Shown here: positions 1 to 8,804 of the stretch, piece after piece
Position numbering within the stretch: the stretch's first letter is position 1
Layout: every line of letters begins with the position of its first letter
Notes under the pieces: model-generated
Told to the model about the DNA's origin: nothing
Seen by the model: only the letters and a program-made list of their open reading frames with translations
Databases searched by the model: none
Position numbers and translations under genes: made by a program
Assembly: GCA_947476335.1 (NCBI GenBank)
Contig: CANJQH010000009.1
Span: 1 to 64,000 of the forward strand
Source: Anaerolineae bacterium
GTDB taxonomy: Bacteria > Chloroflexota > Anaerolineae > J036 > Brachytrichaceae
Length of the DNA stretch: 64,000 bases
Reading direction: 5' to 3'

Positions 1-1
1 C

Positions 2-70
2 GCAATGTGGGTTGTAGGCAAGGTTCGCACAGGGCAGACGCTCACAAGTTTTGCCTGGACGGACTACTAA
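2..70 (+). CDS. C-terminal fragment of a galactose-mutarotase-like protein (partial)
   Basis: Frame 2 from the window edge is open for 22 codons and ends at TAA 68-70. Its last residues (GQTLTSFAWTDY) match the pattern at the end of the next gene (GQTLNWYIDYHF), so this is probably the tail of a paralogous mutarotase-like protein whose body lies outside the window. The stop codon is the first three bases of the family B repeat that begins at 68, so the repeat either landed exactly at the gene end or now supplies the stop. The stretch is short and identity rests on one motif. Confidence 0.45.
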   Translation, partial: AMWVVGKVRTGQTLTSFAWTDY

Positions 71-161
71 GTTCCTGTCCATAAGTTTTGTCCGGCAGAT
101 TCGCCTCCCCTGCTTTGCGGGGGAGGCGAATCTGCCGCCAGAACTTTTGGCGACTCACTTA
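68..161 (+). mobile_element. Family B 94-bp hairpin element, copy 1
   Basis: Ninety-four bp bounded by TAAGT and ACTTA, with an internal perfect inverted repeat GGCAGATTCGCCTCCCC / GGGGAGGCGAATCTGCC around a short loop. The same 94-bp unit occurs in the opposite orientation at 22081-22174. There the length arithmetic indicates an element of about 90 bp inserted at a TA dinucleotide that was duplicated. It carries no coding capacity, so it would be a non-autonomous element. It abuts a family A remnant on its right. Confidence 0.75.
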
Positions 162-227
162 GATCAGTATTTCCCGCGAAACACGCGCATGTTTCGTGTT
201 GAAAAACCCGATGGCCTGAATAGTTAC
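162..227 (+). mobile_element. Family A MITE remnant (right part, short-stem variant)
   Basis: TCAGTATTTCCCGCG, a short stem CGAAACACGCGCATGTTTCG and a degenerate right terminus GGCCTGAATAGTTAC match family A. The left terminus is missing and replaced by the family B element. The short stem resembles the copy at 51361. Confidence 0.7.
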
Positions 228-496
228 ACCAGTTCCCCAATGCCAAATATTTTTCCGAGCCTGAATCGTTGCGACGACAAACGACTGACGGCCGCCGACC
301 GCCGACCAATGCGCCGCGAGCCCCAGACCGAGAGTCTGAGCTAAAAAAGCTGCGTCGCGCCGTTGGCACTTTTCCGTGATTTTCCCGTGAAGATAGAAGC
401 GCTGCATACGACAGCGGTGGCCACTGGCAAATTTTCCCAAACACCGCCATACCTGCCGTCAGCAGCCAGCCATCTTTCGTCGTACACTCCACCACT
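228..496. other. Intergenic stretch without a recognised gene
   Basis: The sequence GAGCCTGAATCGTTGC at about 255-271 may be another decayed family A terminus, and 280-340 contains simple GCCGACCGCC-type repetition. No convincing promoter or coding frame is seen. Confidence 0.3.
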
Positions 497-1306
497 ATGC
501 TCACTCTGCAGAATGACCAGCTCACCGTACAAGTGCTCGACCCAATCGCCGACGCCACGCGCTTCGGCCCGCGCTATTGCACGGGCGGCTACATCTTTCA
601 AATCGACGATGTTTCGCATGGATCGTTGCTCAGCGGACCAACATACCCGGACAGCTTCAATCGGTTCGACGGCCAGGGCATCCCCGACGCATTCAACCTC
701 GGCCCGCTGCGCGGCCGCGGCGACGAAGCACTGCTCCTCGGCATCGGCAAATGCGACCTCACAGCGAACACGGTGCTGGAGTTCTGCCGCTGGAACGTCG
801 AACAAGCAGACACAATGCTGCGCTTCACCACACAGCATGTGTATCAAGACTGGGGCGTAGAGCTGATCCGCACCGTCGGCCTGTCAAATCGAACTGTGCG
901 TTCACACACGTCGCTGCACAATATCGGCCGCGCACCCGTACCGCTGCGCTGGTTCCCGCACCCGTTCTACCCGCAACCTACGGATGACGAGCTGTGCCGC
1001 TTCGACATCCCCGTCGACTTCGCCGCAGATGATCCAGGCTACGCACGCGCCGATTCAGGCTTCATCCGCCGCAAAAACGGCCCATGGACGCAGGGCTACT
1101 ACCTGCCGCTCTCGCACGAGGCGACAGCGCCGCTCACCGTGCTGCAGCGACACCCGAAGCTCGGCCTCGTCGCCGCCTCGTGCAGCTACGCACCCGATTT
1201 CTTCCCGATCTGGGGCAACCCACAAACCTTCTCGTGGGAGCCCTTCCTCGAACGCACCGTCGCCGCCGGGCAGACGCTCAACTGGTACATCGACTATCAT
1301 TTTTAA
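497..1306 (+). CDS. Galactose-mutarotase-like (aldose 1-epimerase family) protein
   Basis: This 269-residue protein has the all-beta layout and C-terminal pattern of aldose 1-epimerase/galactose mutarotase-like proteins: aromatic- and Pro-rich strands (WFPHPFYP near the middle), then FSWEPFLERTVAAGQTLNWY at the end. Aldose 1-epimerases interconvert alpha and beta anomers of hexoses in the cytosol, but many relatives have other or unknown sugar substrates and the canonical catalytic His/Glu pair cannot be assigned securely. No signal peptide is seen. The ATG at 497 has no clear Shine-Dalgarno sequence. A similar tail ends the fragment at the window edge, suggesting tandem paralogues. Confidence 0.65.
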   Translation: MLTLQNDQLTVQVLDPIADATRFGPRYCTGGYIFQIDDVSHGSLLSGPTYPDSFNRFDGQGIPDAFNLGPLRGRGDEALLLGIGKCDLTANTVLEFCRWNVEQADTMLRFTTQHVYQDWGVELIRTVGLSNRTVRSHTSLHNIGRAPVPLRWFPHPFYPQPTDDELCRFDIPVDFAADDPGYARADSGFIRRKNGPWTQGYYLPLSHEATAPLTVLQRHPKLGLVAASCSYAPDFFPIWGNPQTFSWEPFLERTVAAGQTLNWYIDYHF

Positions 1307-1317
1307 AGCCGCGGCTT

Positions 1318-1468
1318 AGGTCGCTCAGCTTCCCTACACAAAACACGCTGTTCCTTACCTGAAAGACGCCCTGAAAGACGCCCTGAAAGATGCCCTGAAA
1401 GATGCCCTGAAAGATGCAAGGAATCGCGTGTTTTGCAGAAAATACTGATCCAGGCCCGAGCAAGGATA
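1318..1468 (+). mobile_element. Degenerate family A copy whose loop is filled by a 12-bp tandem array
   Basis: Left arm CAAAACACGCTGTTCCTT and right arm AAGGAATCGCGTGTTTTG pair almost fully. They are followed by GCAGAAAATACTGATCCAGG, the right shoulder of family A (compare the copy at 59089). Instead of the usual TTCG tip the loop holds five 12-bp tandem units. Both termini have decayed and no target duplication is recognisable. Confidence 0.6.
1358..1417 (+). repeat. 12-bp tandem repeat, five units
   Basis: Units of CCTGAAAGACGC (two) and CCTGAAAGATGC (three) run head to tail without spacers. The array sits exactly in the loop of the degenerate family A hairpin. Confidence 0.9.
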
Positions 1469-1474
1469 AAACTC

Positions 1475-1881
1475 GTGACCTTCATCACCGTTGAAACCAC
1501 CGTCGCCGCAGATGCGGCCACCGTCTGGTGCGCGTGGACATTACCCGAACACATCATGCAATGGACGCATGCCTCAGACGACTGGCATGCGCCTGCTGCA
1601 GAGAACGACCTGCGCGTCAGTGGCCGCTTCAAAACCACCATGGCGGCAAAGGACGGCAGCTTCTCGTTTGATTTCACCGGCACGACACGATCGTCGAGCC
1701 GCTCACACATCTCGCCTACACGATCGACGACGGCCGCACCGTCGACGTCATATTCACCGAAGTCGCCGGAAAAACGCACGTCGTCGAACGCTTCGAAGCC
1801 GAGGCCGTGAATCCGCCGGAAAGGCAGAAGCTCGGCTGGCAGGCCATCCTGGATAACTTCCGCAGGCACGTCGAGCGCTGA
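1475..1881 (+). pseudogene. Frameshifted AHSA1/SRPBCC-domain protein
   Basis: From GTG 1475 the reading starts TFITVETTVAADAATVW, the usual N-terminal strand and helix of AHSA1-type START/Bet v1-like proteins. It continues to FSFDFTGT near 1682. The family pattern then resumes in another frame: TIVEPLTHLAYTIDDGR, then VIFTEV, HVVERFEAE and a C-terminal helix GWQAILDNFRRHVER ending at TGA 1879-1881. The total length is one base short of a multiple of three, so a single-base deletion around 1681-1686 explains the break. The AAGGA ribosome-binding sequence (about 1462) lies in the decayed end of the preceding repeat. A sequencing or assembly error is the main alternative to a real pseudogene. 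Confidence 0.75.
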
Positions 1882-1940
1882 GCACGCGTGCGCTATTGCA
1901 GCCCGAGCCCGTCTCCGAGGCGCAGCCCAGGTTAAGCGCC

Positions 1941-4900
1941 TCACGTCACCTGAAAATCGCTGAACTCATTGATGCTCTCGATTTCCGCGACGCGGTCCTT
2001 CGGCAGAATGCGGCGGAACGACAGCGCGGCCTCGTCCCAATTCGTCAGCAGGTCGCGCGCAAGCGGGCTGTTGTTCAGCTCATAGTGCCGCCGCAGCAGG
2101 CTCTTCACCAGCTTCTTCATGCCCGGGTGCGTCAGCCGGTCGATGTCGACCAGCTCCTGGTTGCAGCGATTTGGGAAAGTGCCATCCGCGTCATAGACGA
2201 AGGCCATGCCGCCCGTCATACCTGCGGCGAAGTTGCGCCCGGTCTGCCCAAGCACGACGACGACGCCGCCGGTCATGTATTCACAGGCATGCTCACCGAC
2301 GCCCTCGACGACGCCACATGCACCGCTGTTGCGCACGGCAAAGCGTTCGCCGGCGCGGCCGGCCGCGAACAACGCGCCGCCCGTCGCACCATAGAGCGCG
2401 GTGTTGCCCAGGATGTAGTTGTCCGTCCAGTCGTACGTCGTCTCCGGAAACGGCCGCATCGAAATTTCACCGCCGCGCATGCTCTTGCCAACGTAATCGT
2501 TCGCCGCACCCACCAGATGCAGGCGCATGCCGTTCGTCGTGAACGCGCCGAAGCTCTGGCCGGCATAGCCGCGAAAGTCGATCTCGATCGTGCCCGGCGG
2601 CAGCCCGCCATCGAAGTACTGATGCGTGATCTCACCCGCCAGCCGCGCACCAATGCTGCGGTCTTGGTTACGAATCGAATAGTGCAGCCGCACCGCCCAT
2701 TGCTTATCAACCGCGACGCGCGCGTCCTTCACAATCATCTCGTTCAGCACGTTCGTCGGATGCCGCGGCGCTTCCGCCATCTGTCGAATCGGCCGATCCG
2801 GCGCCGGCAGCGGCGTCAGCGCGCTGAGGTTCAACAGTTCGACCGCCGCCGACGTCGTCTCACGCCGCGCGATCAGGTCGCTGCGGCCGACCAGCTCCTC
2901 AAGGCTGCGATAGCCCAGCCCTGCCAGCATCTCGCGCACTTCCTCCGCCACGAACAGCAGGTACGCCATCACATGTTCGGGTTTGCCTTCGAATTTCGCG
3001 CGCAGCTCCGGCCGCTGCGTCGCCACGCCGGTCGGACACGTGTTCAAATGACACACGCGCGCCATGATGCAGCCCTCAGCGATCAGCGCCGCCGTGCCGA
3101 ATGAAAATTCCTCGGCGCCGAGCAGAATGCCGATCAGCACATCGCGCCCGGTGCGCACGCCGCCGTCGGTGCGCACACGAATGCGCCCACGCAGATTGTT
3201 GTAGACCAGCGTCTGCTGCGTCTCGGCCAGGCCGATTTCCCACGGCATGCCCGCGTTCTTGATCGAGCTGAGCGGTGACGCACCCGTGCCACCGCTGTGT
3301 CCGCTGATCACCACGACGTCGGCCATCGCCTTCGCCACGCCGGCCGCGATCGTGCCAACGCCGGCCTGTGCCACCAGCTTCACCGACACCTTCGCCGCCG
3401 GGTTGATCTGCTTCAAGTCATAGATCAACTGCGCCAGATCTTCGATCGAGTAAATATCGTGATGCGGTGGCGGCGAAATCAGCGCCACGCCGGGCACAGT
3501 GTGACGCAGGCGCGCGATCAGGTCCGTCACTTTGTGGCCGGGAATCTGTCCGCCCTCGCCGGGCTTCGAGCCCTGCGCCATCTTGATCTGCAATTCCTGC
3601 GCGCTCATCAGGTACGCCGGCGTCACGCCGAAGCGGCCGGACGCGACCTGCTTGATGCCACTGTTGCGCTCATCGTCGAAGCGCGCATTGTCTTCACCGC
3701 CTTCGCCGCTGTTGCTCAGCGCGCCCAGCCGCGTCATCGCCACCGCCAGCGTCTCGTGCGCCTCCGGCGACAGCGCACCCAGCGACATCGCCGCCGAGTT
3801 GAAACGCGCCACAATGGCCAACGCAGGCTCGACCTCGCTCAGCGGAATCGCCGTGCGGTCGCTGCGAATATCCATCAGGTCGCGCGGTTCGATTGGATTT
3901 TCCGGATGAAAAAACGGTGTCGAAAATTCCTTATAAAGCGCATACGCCTCGTAGAAGCGATCGGTGGTTTTAAAGTTGCGCACCTGTGTGCGCGCGATGC
4001 CGGTCGTCAGTACGTGCACGCCTTCATACGTGAAAATATCCGGCACGCGCACAGCCTTCTGCAGCGCATGCACCGCACGTGTTGAATAACCGTGCGGCTC
4101 ACCGCCAACACGCTCCTTGTAAAAACCAGGATGCTCCAGCTTCGCCGGTGCAGCACCTCCTTCAGGGTACGCCGCGCGATGCCAGCGCATCACATTCACT
4201 TCAATCTCGCCGTAGCCCAGCCCACCGATGCGCGACGGCATGCCGGCGAAGCATTCATCCACCACCGCCTGGCTCAGACCGACCGCCTCGAACAGCTGCG
4301 CACCGGTGTAGGCATCGACCGCGGCGATGCCCATCTTCGACATCACCTTCAGCACGCCCTTTTCTGCCGCCTTGATGTAGCGCTTGACCACGTCAGTTTC
4401 GCTGAGTGTCTTGTCCTTCACACGGCCGCGCTGCACCGCCTCGCGCGCCGTTTCCAGCGCCAGATACGGATTAATCGCGCTCGCGCCGAAGCCCAGCAGC
4501 GCGGCGAAATGATGCACCTCACGCGCCTCGCCACTTTCGATGATCAGGCTGGCGTGATTACGCAGGCCCTTGCGAATCAGATGATGATGCACCGCGCCCA
4601 GCGCCAACAGCATCGGAATCACCGCACGCTGCGGCCCGGCCTTGCGATCGCTGATCACCAGCAGCGACGCACCGACCTGCACAGCGCGCTCGGCTTCGGC
4701 GCACAGCCGCTGCATTGCCTTGTGCATCTCCGCGCCCTGCACCGCCGCAGACGGAATCGGAAAAGTCGCGTCGAGCGTCACACTCTGGAAAGCCGAATCG
4801 TCGACGCGCGCAAGCGCCTTCATCTCTTCATTCGTCAAAATCGGCGAATTCAGTCGAATCAGATGCGCCGCATCTTCGCTCTCCGCGAGCAGATTGCCGC

Positions 4901-6644
4901 GCCGGCCCACCAGCACGCGCAGGCTCATCACCTGATCCTCGCGCAGGTGATCGATCGGCGGGTTCGTCACTTCGGCGAAACGCTGTTTGAGAAAATTAAA
5001 CAACGCGCGCGGCTTCGGCGACAGCACCGCGTGGGGAGTGTCGTCACCCATCGAACCGACCGGCTCAGTGCCGTCTTCGAACATCGTCTTGATGACGAAG
5101 GTGAGTTCCTCACTCGTCCAGCCAAACTGCAGCTGGCGCGTAAGCAGCACGTCGCTGTTCACCGCAGGATGCTCGATCACGATCGACGCCGCTTCTTCCA
5201 GCCGAATGCGCTGCCGGCGACACCATTCCTGGTAATTGCGGCGCCGCGCCAGCTCAACCAGGATTTCGTCGTTCGTCCAAAAGCGACGCGCCTGCAGATC
5301 GGCGCAGATCATGCCGCCCGGCCCCACTTTGCCGCTCGCCTCGACGCGCTCCGGGTCGACGTCCAGCGCGCCGACTTCGCTGCCGGCGTACACGATGCCG
5401 TCGTGCGTCTTCACATAGCGCGCAGGCCGCAGGCCGTTGCGGTCCAGCGCCAGGCCAATTGCGTAGCCGTCGGAGAAACAAATCGAGGCGGGCCCGTCCC
5501 ACGGCTCCATCAGCGAAGAGTGATAGCGGAAGAAATTCTTCACTGACGGAGACATATCGGGATCCTTCTCCCACGGCGGCGGAACCAGCATTTTCAGGGA
5601 ATGGCGAATGTCGCGCCCGCCCAGCGTGAGCAGCTCGACAGCGTTATCCAGCCGGCCGGTATCGCTGCTGTGCTCATTGATGATCGGCTTCAGGCTGTCG
5701 ATTTCGGTGCCCCAGATCGGTGAATCGAAATCGGCCTCGCGCGCAGTCATCCAGCGCTGATTGCCTTCGACCGTATTGATCTCGCCGTTGTGCGCAATAA
5801 ATCGAAATGGCTGCGCCTTGTCCCACGTTGGAAAAGTATTCGTCGAATAGCGCTGATGAAAAAGACAGTGATTGACCTTGAAGTCGGTGTCGTTCAGGTC
5901 GGTGTAAAAGCGACGCAGCTGCGGCGCCGATACGAGCGCTTTGTAAACGATGGTGCGACACGAGAACGACGGGATATAGAGCGAATCGATGCCGTCGGCT
6001 GCAGCAGCGTTCTCGATGCAGCGCCGCACGAGATACAGATGCTGGTCGAACGCCAGCTCGCTGGCAAAATGCATCGGCCGCGCGACGAGGATTTGCTGAA
6101 TGTCGGGGCACATTTCCTGTGCACGCTTGCCGAGCGCATTCGGCTCCAGCGGCACGGTGCGCCACATCAGCACGGTCAGCCCGCGCCGATCGAGTTCGTC
6201 CTGGATGATTTTGCGCACGCGCAGGTTCTCTTCCGGTGCACGTGGCAGAAAAAGCATGCCAACGGCGAGGTCACCCGGCCGATGCGCGCGCTGGCCGGCG
6301 CGCTCAAGTTCGCGGTTCAGCAGCGTGTGTGGAATCGAGCAGAGGATGCCGGCGCCATCGCCACTCTTGCCGTCCGCATCGAATGCACCGCGATGCGCCA
6401 GGCGCTCGAGGCACTTGAGCGCGTCGTCGAGGATGCGGTGCGTATCGCGGCCAGACAAATCCGCCACGAAACCGATGCCGCACGCGTCATGTTCGAAACG
6501 CGCGTTATACATCGGCGCGTTCTCGGCAAGCGAAAATCCAGCCGCCTCGGCCCCGTGTTCGGCTGCGGCGGTGCGCCCAGCGGCGATGTGGATCGCCTCG
6601 GAACCGGGAGTTTCGGAGAGAGGAGGGGAAAATCGCGTGTTCAT
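1941..6644 (-). CDS. gltB: Glutamate synthase large subunit
   Basis: The 1567-residue protein matches the large (alpha) subunit of NADPH- or ferredoxin-type glutamate synthase, which turns glutamine plus 2-oxoglutarate into two glutamates. The class II glutaminase domain starts at the processed Cys55 (motif HDACGIGF). The central and FMN/2-oxoglutarate domains follow (NSGEGGEDNARF). The 3Fe-4S site is visible as Cys residues in CIMARVCHLNTCPTG, and the C-terminal Gly-rich beta-helix is complete. The N-terminal extension before Cys55 is long, so Met45 (start at 6512) is a possible alternative start. No gltD lies in the window; the small subunit may be elsewhere or ferredoxin may be the donor. 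Confidence 0.95.
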   Translation of the reverse strand: MNTRFSPPLSETPGSEAIHIAAGRTAAAEHGAEAAGFSLAENAPMYNARFEHDACGIGFVADLSGRDTHRILDDALKCLERLAHRGAFDADGKSGDGAGILCSIPHTLLNRELERAGQRAHRPGDLAVGMLFLPRAPEENLRVRKIIQDELDRRGLTVLMWRTVPLEPNALGKRAQEMCPDIQQILVARPMHFASELAFDQHLYLVRRCIENAAAADGIDSLYIPSFSCRTIVYKALVSAPQLRRFYTDLNDTDFKVNHCLFHQRYSTNTFPTWDKAQPFRFIAHNGEINTVEGNQRWMTAREADFDSPIWGTEIDSLKPIINEHSSDTGRLDNAVELLTLGGRDIRHSLKMLVPPPWEKDPDMSPSVKNFFRYHSSLMEPWDGPASICFSDGYAIGLALDRNGLRPARYVKTHDGIVYAGSEVGALDVDPERVEASGKVGPGGMICADLQARRFWTNDEILVELARRRNYQEWCRRQRIRLEEAASIVIEHPAVNSDVLLTRQLQFGWTSEELTFVIKTMFEDGTEPVGSMGDDTPHAVLSPKPRALFNFLKQRFAEVTNPPIDHLREDQVMSLRVLVGRRGNLLAESEDAAHLIRLNSPILTNEEMKALARVDDSAFQSVTLDATFPIPSAAVQGAEMHKAMQRLCAEAERAVQVGASLLVISDRKAGPQRAVIPMLLALGAVHHHLIRKGLRNHASLIIESGEAREVHHFAALLGFGASAINPYLALETAREAVQRGRVKDKTLSETDVVKRYIKAAEKGVLKVMSKMGIAAVDAYTGAQLFEAVGLSQAVVDECFAGMPSRIGGLGYGEIEVNVMRWHRAAYPEGGAAPAKLEHPGFYKERVGGEPHGYSTRAVHALQKAVRVPDIFTYEGVHVLTTGIARTQVRNFKTTDRFYEAYALYKEFSTPFFHPENPIEPRDLMDIRSDRTAIPLSEVEPALAIVARFNSAAMSLGALSPEAHETLAVAMTRLGALSNSGEGGEDNARFDDERNSGIKQVASGRFGVTPAYLMSAQELQIKMAQGSKPGEGGQIPGHKVTDLIARLRHTVPGVALISPPPHHDIYSIEDLAQLIYDLKQINPAAKVSVKLVAQAGVGTIAAGVAKAMADVVVISGHSGGTGASPLSSIKNAGMPWEIGLAETQQTLVYNNLRGRIRVRTDGGVRTGRDVLIGILLGAEEFSFGTAALIAEGCIMARVCHLNTCPTGVATQRPELRAKFEGKPEHVMAYLLFVAEEVREMLAGLGYRSLEELVGRSDLIARRETTSAAVELLNLSALTPLPAPDRPIRQMAEAPRHPTNVLNEMIVKDARVAVDKQWAVRLHYSIRNQDRSIGARLAGEITHQYFDGGLPPGTIEIDFRGYAGQSFGAFTTNGMRLHLVGAANDYVGKSMRGGEISMRPFPETTYDWTDNYILGNTALYGATGGALFAAGRAGERFAVRNSGACGVVEGVGEHACEYMTGGVVVVLGQTGRNFAAGMTGGMAFVYDADGTFPNRCNQELVDIDRLTHPGMKKLVKSLLRRHYELNNSPLARDLLTNWDEAALSFRRILPKDRVAEIESINEFSDFQVT

Positions 6645-6777
6645 CGTTTCGTGGGCTCAGCACCGGAGCGCACGCCGCACCTGCGACTTCGTGGCATTCC
6701 GACACTAAGGGAATTGACAAATCATACCAATCGAAATTTGCAGAGCGCACGAAAGAGGCGTGCATCCGTCATTGAAG

Positions 6778-6876
6778 GCGAATTTTTCGCCGGGCGCGTC
6801 ACTGACAACAGCTGACTATATGACCGTGTGAAACCCGTCTTCTAAGAAGACGGGTTCGTTTCCTTCGTTTCGTAGG
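6778..6876 (+). repeat. Family C 99-bp dispersed repeat, copy 1
   Basis: The unit runs from GCGAATTTTTCGCCGGGC to CCTTCGTTTCGTAGG and contains the perfect inverted repeat AACCCGTCTTCT / AGAAGACGGGTT with a one-base loop. A copy of identical length lies at 12353-12451, and the palindrome with the CCTTCGTTTCGTAGG tail recurs at 45046-45112. It lies between divergent gltB and the PP2C-like gene and encodes nothing. Confidence 0.8.
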
Positions 6877-7116
6877 CGCTCTGTGGAAAATCGGCCTCCC
6901 AGCTCCTCACCCCCCAGGTGCCTAAAGAAGATCCACAAAAATCTGTAGCCTTGTGAGATCCTCACTCGAAACTCAGAACTCACCACCTCTTCCCCTTGCC
7001 AATTTACGCAGATCGCGGTTAGAATTCACTTTGATCTTGGGCTTTTGAACTACTCAAATCCTCATCATTTTCACTGCGAACCATCACAAGTCTAGGTATT
7101 TTCCCGGAGAAATTGC
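6877..7116. other. Remainder of the gltB/PP2C-like divergent intergenic region
   Basis: The 472-bp gap between the divergent genes holds the family C repeat and one good sigma-70-like promoter (separate entry). Nothing else is recognisable. A TATGAT (minus strand, 6721-6726) could be a gltB -10 box, but no matching -35 is seen. Confidence 0.3.
6996..7025 (+). promoter_or_regulatory. Candidate sigma-70 promoter for the PP2C-like gene
   Basis: TTGCCA (6996-7001) and TAGAAT (7020-7025) are separated by 18 bp and each matches consensus at five of six positions. The start codon is about 90 bp downstream. Confidence 0.45.
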
Positions 7117-8616
7117 ATGACTATGACAGACACGGCCAGTTGGGCCGCTTCCTCGTACTGCCGACCGGGAACTGAAAGCCGTTCGCGCGCATTCGCCGTC
7201 AAAGCAGCAGACGCGGGCGCCATCGCGCACAAAGGCGTGCTGCTCGTCGTGGTGGATGGTTCGATGAGCCCGGCGCAGCCGGAGAAGGCGGCCGAGGTCG
7301 TCGGCCAGTCGTTGCTGCGGTTCTTTTATTCAGCCGAAACCGGCAGCGATCCGCAAATCGCCCTGCGCTTCGCCGTGCAGCGCGCAGTCGCCGCCCTGGA
7401 GTCGATTCGCCCACCTGGCAGCGCGCACCTCGCCGTCGCCGTCGCCGCCGGTGTGGTCTGGCGCAACGAACTGTTGCTCGCACGCGTCGGCGACGCAGCC
7501 GCATTTCTGCTGCGCAACGGGCGCGCGCTCTCGCTCAGCAACGAACCCGCTGATTTCGACTCCATCCTTGAATCAAGCCTGACGCTGCAGCCCGGCGATC
7601 GCGTCGCACTCATAAACAGCGACGGCACCACGCTGCTGCGCAACAATCTGCCTCTGCAACAGGACGTCACTCACGCAACGCAGTTCTACCGCAATATGCT
7701 GGCCGCCGACCCGCCACACGCCCACGGCGCGCTCGTGCTCTTCGATCAGCCAGCCACCAGCAGCGCTCCCACACCGCCGCCACAGCAGGAACCACAACCG
7801 CCAGCCGCACCTCCACCTCCAGAACCAGCCGCACCGGTCGAACTCGCCGCGCCCACAACCGAAGCCACTCCCACCTCCATCGTTGATGAACCAGCGTTGC
7901 CACAGGAACTGGAACCAGAACTGGATCTGACACCGCCGACACCCCCGCCGCCGCCTAAGCGCAGCCGCAGGCCGTCGCTCATTCCACTGCTGCTGATGCT
8001 CGCCGCAGCCGTAGCCGCACCCTATTTCCTCTACACCCTCAACGGCAAGGAACAATGGATCTTCGTCCGCACCCAGGCTCAGACCGCCGCAGCCAACGCA
8101 CTCACTTTCGCTACAAACCAACTGAATCAGCTCAGCGTCCCCACCTCACTACTCACTGCGCTGCAATCGCCACTCGCACTGCCAGAGCCGATGCAGACCC
8201 AAACCGCGTCGACTGCTCCACCGCTGACCTCGCCACTCGCCACGCCGACGCAGGTCACGAGTGCAACTACGGCTGCAGCTGCAACCGCGATGACGACCGC
8301 GACCGTGACAACGACCGCGGCTGCAACCGCGGCTGCGACGCCTACGCCGACAGCCACGGCAACGCCGACCACCGTTTCGCCAACCGCAACACCTGAACCT
8401 TCGCCCACCCCGCAGCCGATCGGCGAGGTCATCCGCTCAGTCGCCTCACCCACCGCTGTCCAGATCCGGCGCACACCGATCGCGGCTCCGACCCAAGCCC
8501 CGACCGCCAACCGCCGACTGCCGACCGCCATTCCACCGACCGCCGCGCCGATCGCCACCCCGGAAGGACAGCTCCCCGACGGCGCCTTCCCCCCGCTCCC
8601 GACACCACCGCCGTAA
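7117..8616 (+). CDS. PP2C-like phosphatase-domain membrane protein with Thr/Pro-rich tail
   Basis: The 499-residue protein has an N-terminal PP2C-like fold (about 15-230) with recognisable landmarks: VVVDGS (Asp47), ARVGDAAAFLLRNG and LINSDGTTLL, which correspond to the metal- and substrate-binding strands of Ser/Thr phosphatases. The usual DGMGG motif is altered to DGSMS, so activity is uncertain. A Pro-rich linker, a single transmembrane segment (about 287-308) and a low-complexity Ala/Thr/Pro C-terminus follow, probably outside the membrane. This layout fits a membrane-anchored partner of Ser/Thr kinase signalling or a pseudophosphatase. No kinase gene is adjacent. Confidence 0.6.
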   Translation: MTMTDTASWAASSYCRPGTESRSRAFAVKAADAGAIAHKGVLLVVVDGSMSPAQPEKAAEVVGQSLLRFFYSAETGSDPQIALRFAVQRAVAALESIRPPGSAHLAVAVAAGVVWRNELLLARVGDAAAFLLRNGRALSLSNEPADFDSILESSLTLQPGDRVALINSDGTTLLRNNLPLQQDVTHATQFYRNMLAADPPHAHGALVLFDQPATSSAPTPPPQQEPQPPAAPPPPEPAAPVELAAPTTEATPTSIVDEPALPQELEPELDLTPPTPPPPPKRSRRPSLIPLLLMLAAAVAAPYFLYTLNGKEQWIFVRTQAQTAAANALTFATNQLNQLSVPTSLLTALQSPLALPEPMQTQTASTAPPLTSPLATPTQVTSATTAAAATAMTTATVTTTAAATAAATPTPTATATPTTVSPTATPEPSPTPQPIGEVIRSVASPTAVQIRRTPIAAPTQAPTANRRLPTAIPPTAAPIATPEGQLPDGAFPPLPTPPP

Positions 8617-8765
8617 AGAGACGACGGACGACCGCCCGGGGGGACGACCGCCGACGGCTGACGACCGACAGCAGGGAGCTGGTCTTCCGGGTCGGCAGTC
8701 GACAGTCGGCGGTCAGCGGTCAGCGGTCCTCCCCAGCCGTCGGCGGTCGGCGGTCCTCCCTCGTC
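8617..8765 (+). repeat. GC-rich imperfect inverted/tandem repeat region
   Basis: The left half is rich in GACGACCGCC-type words and the right half in the complementary GGCGGTC and GTCGGCGGTC, so the region can fold into a long imperfect hairpin just after the stop codon of the PP2C-like gene. It may terminate transcription, but no T-run follows. Confidence 0.5.
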
Positions 8766-8804
8766 TGTCCTACCCCATCCTCCGAAAACGCATACACTCC
8801 CCCC

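Noticed and set aside
1896-3104. 402-codon open frame antisense to gltB, and similar long antisense frames (5790-6815, 13595-15499, 34899-36803, 38787-40787)
   Set aside because: They mirror genuine genes, have Arg/His/Ala-rich composition typical of GC-rich shadow frames and show no recognisable domains.
7930-8616. Secreted mucin-like protein separate from the PP2C-like domain
   Set aside because: The Thr/Pro-rich tail is in one continuous frame with the N-terminal domain and transmembrane segment, with no internal start signal.
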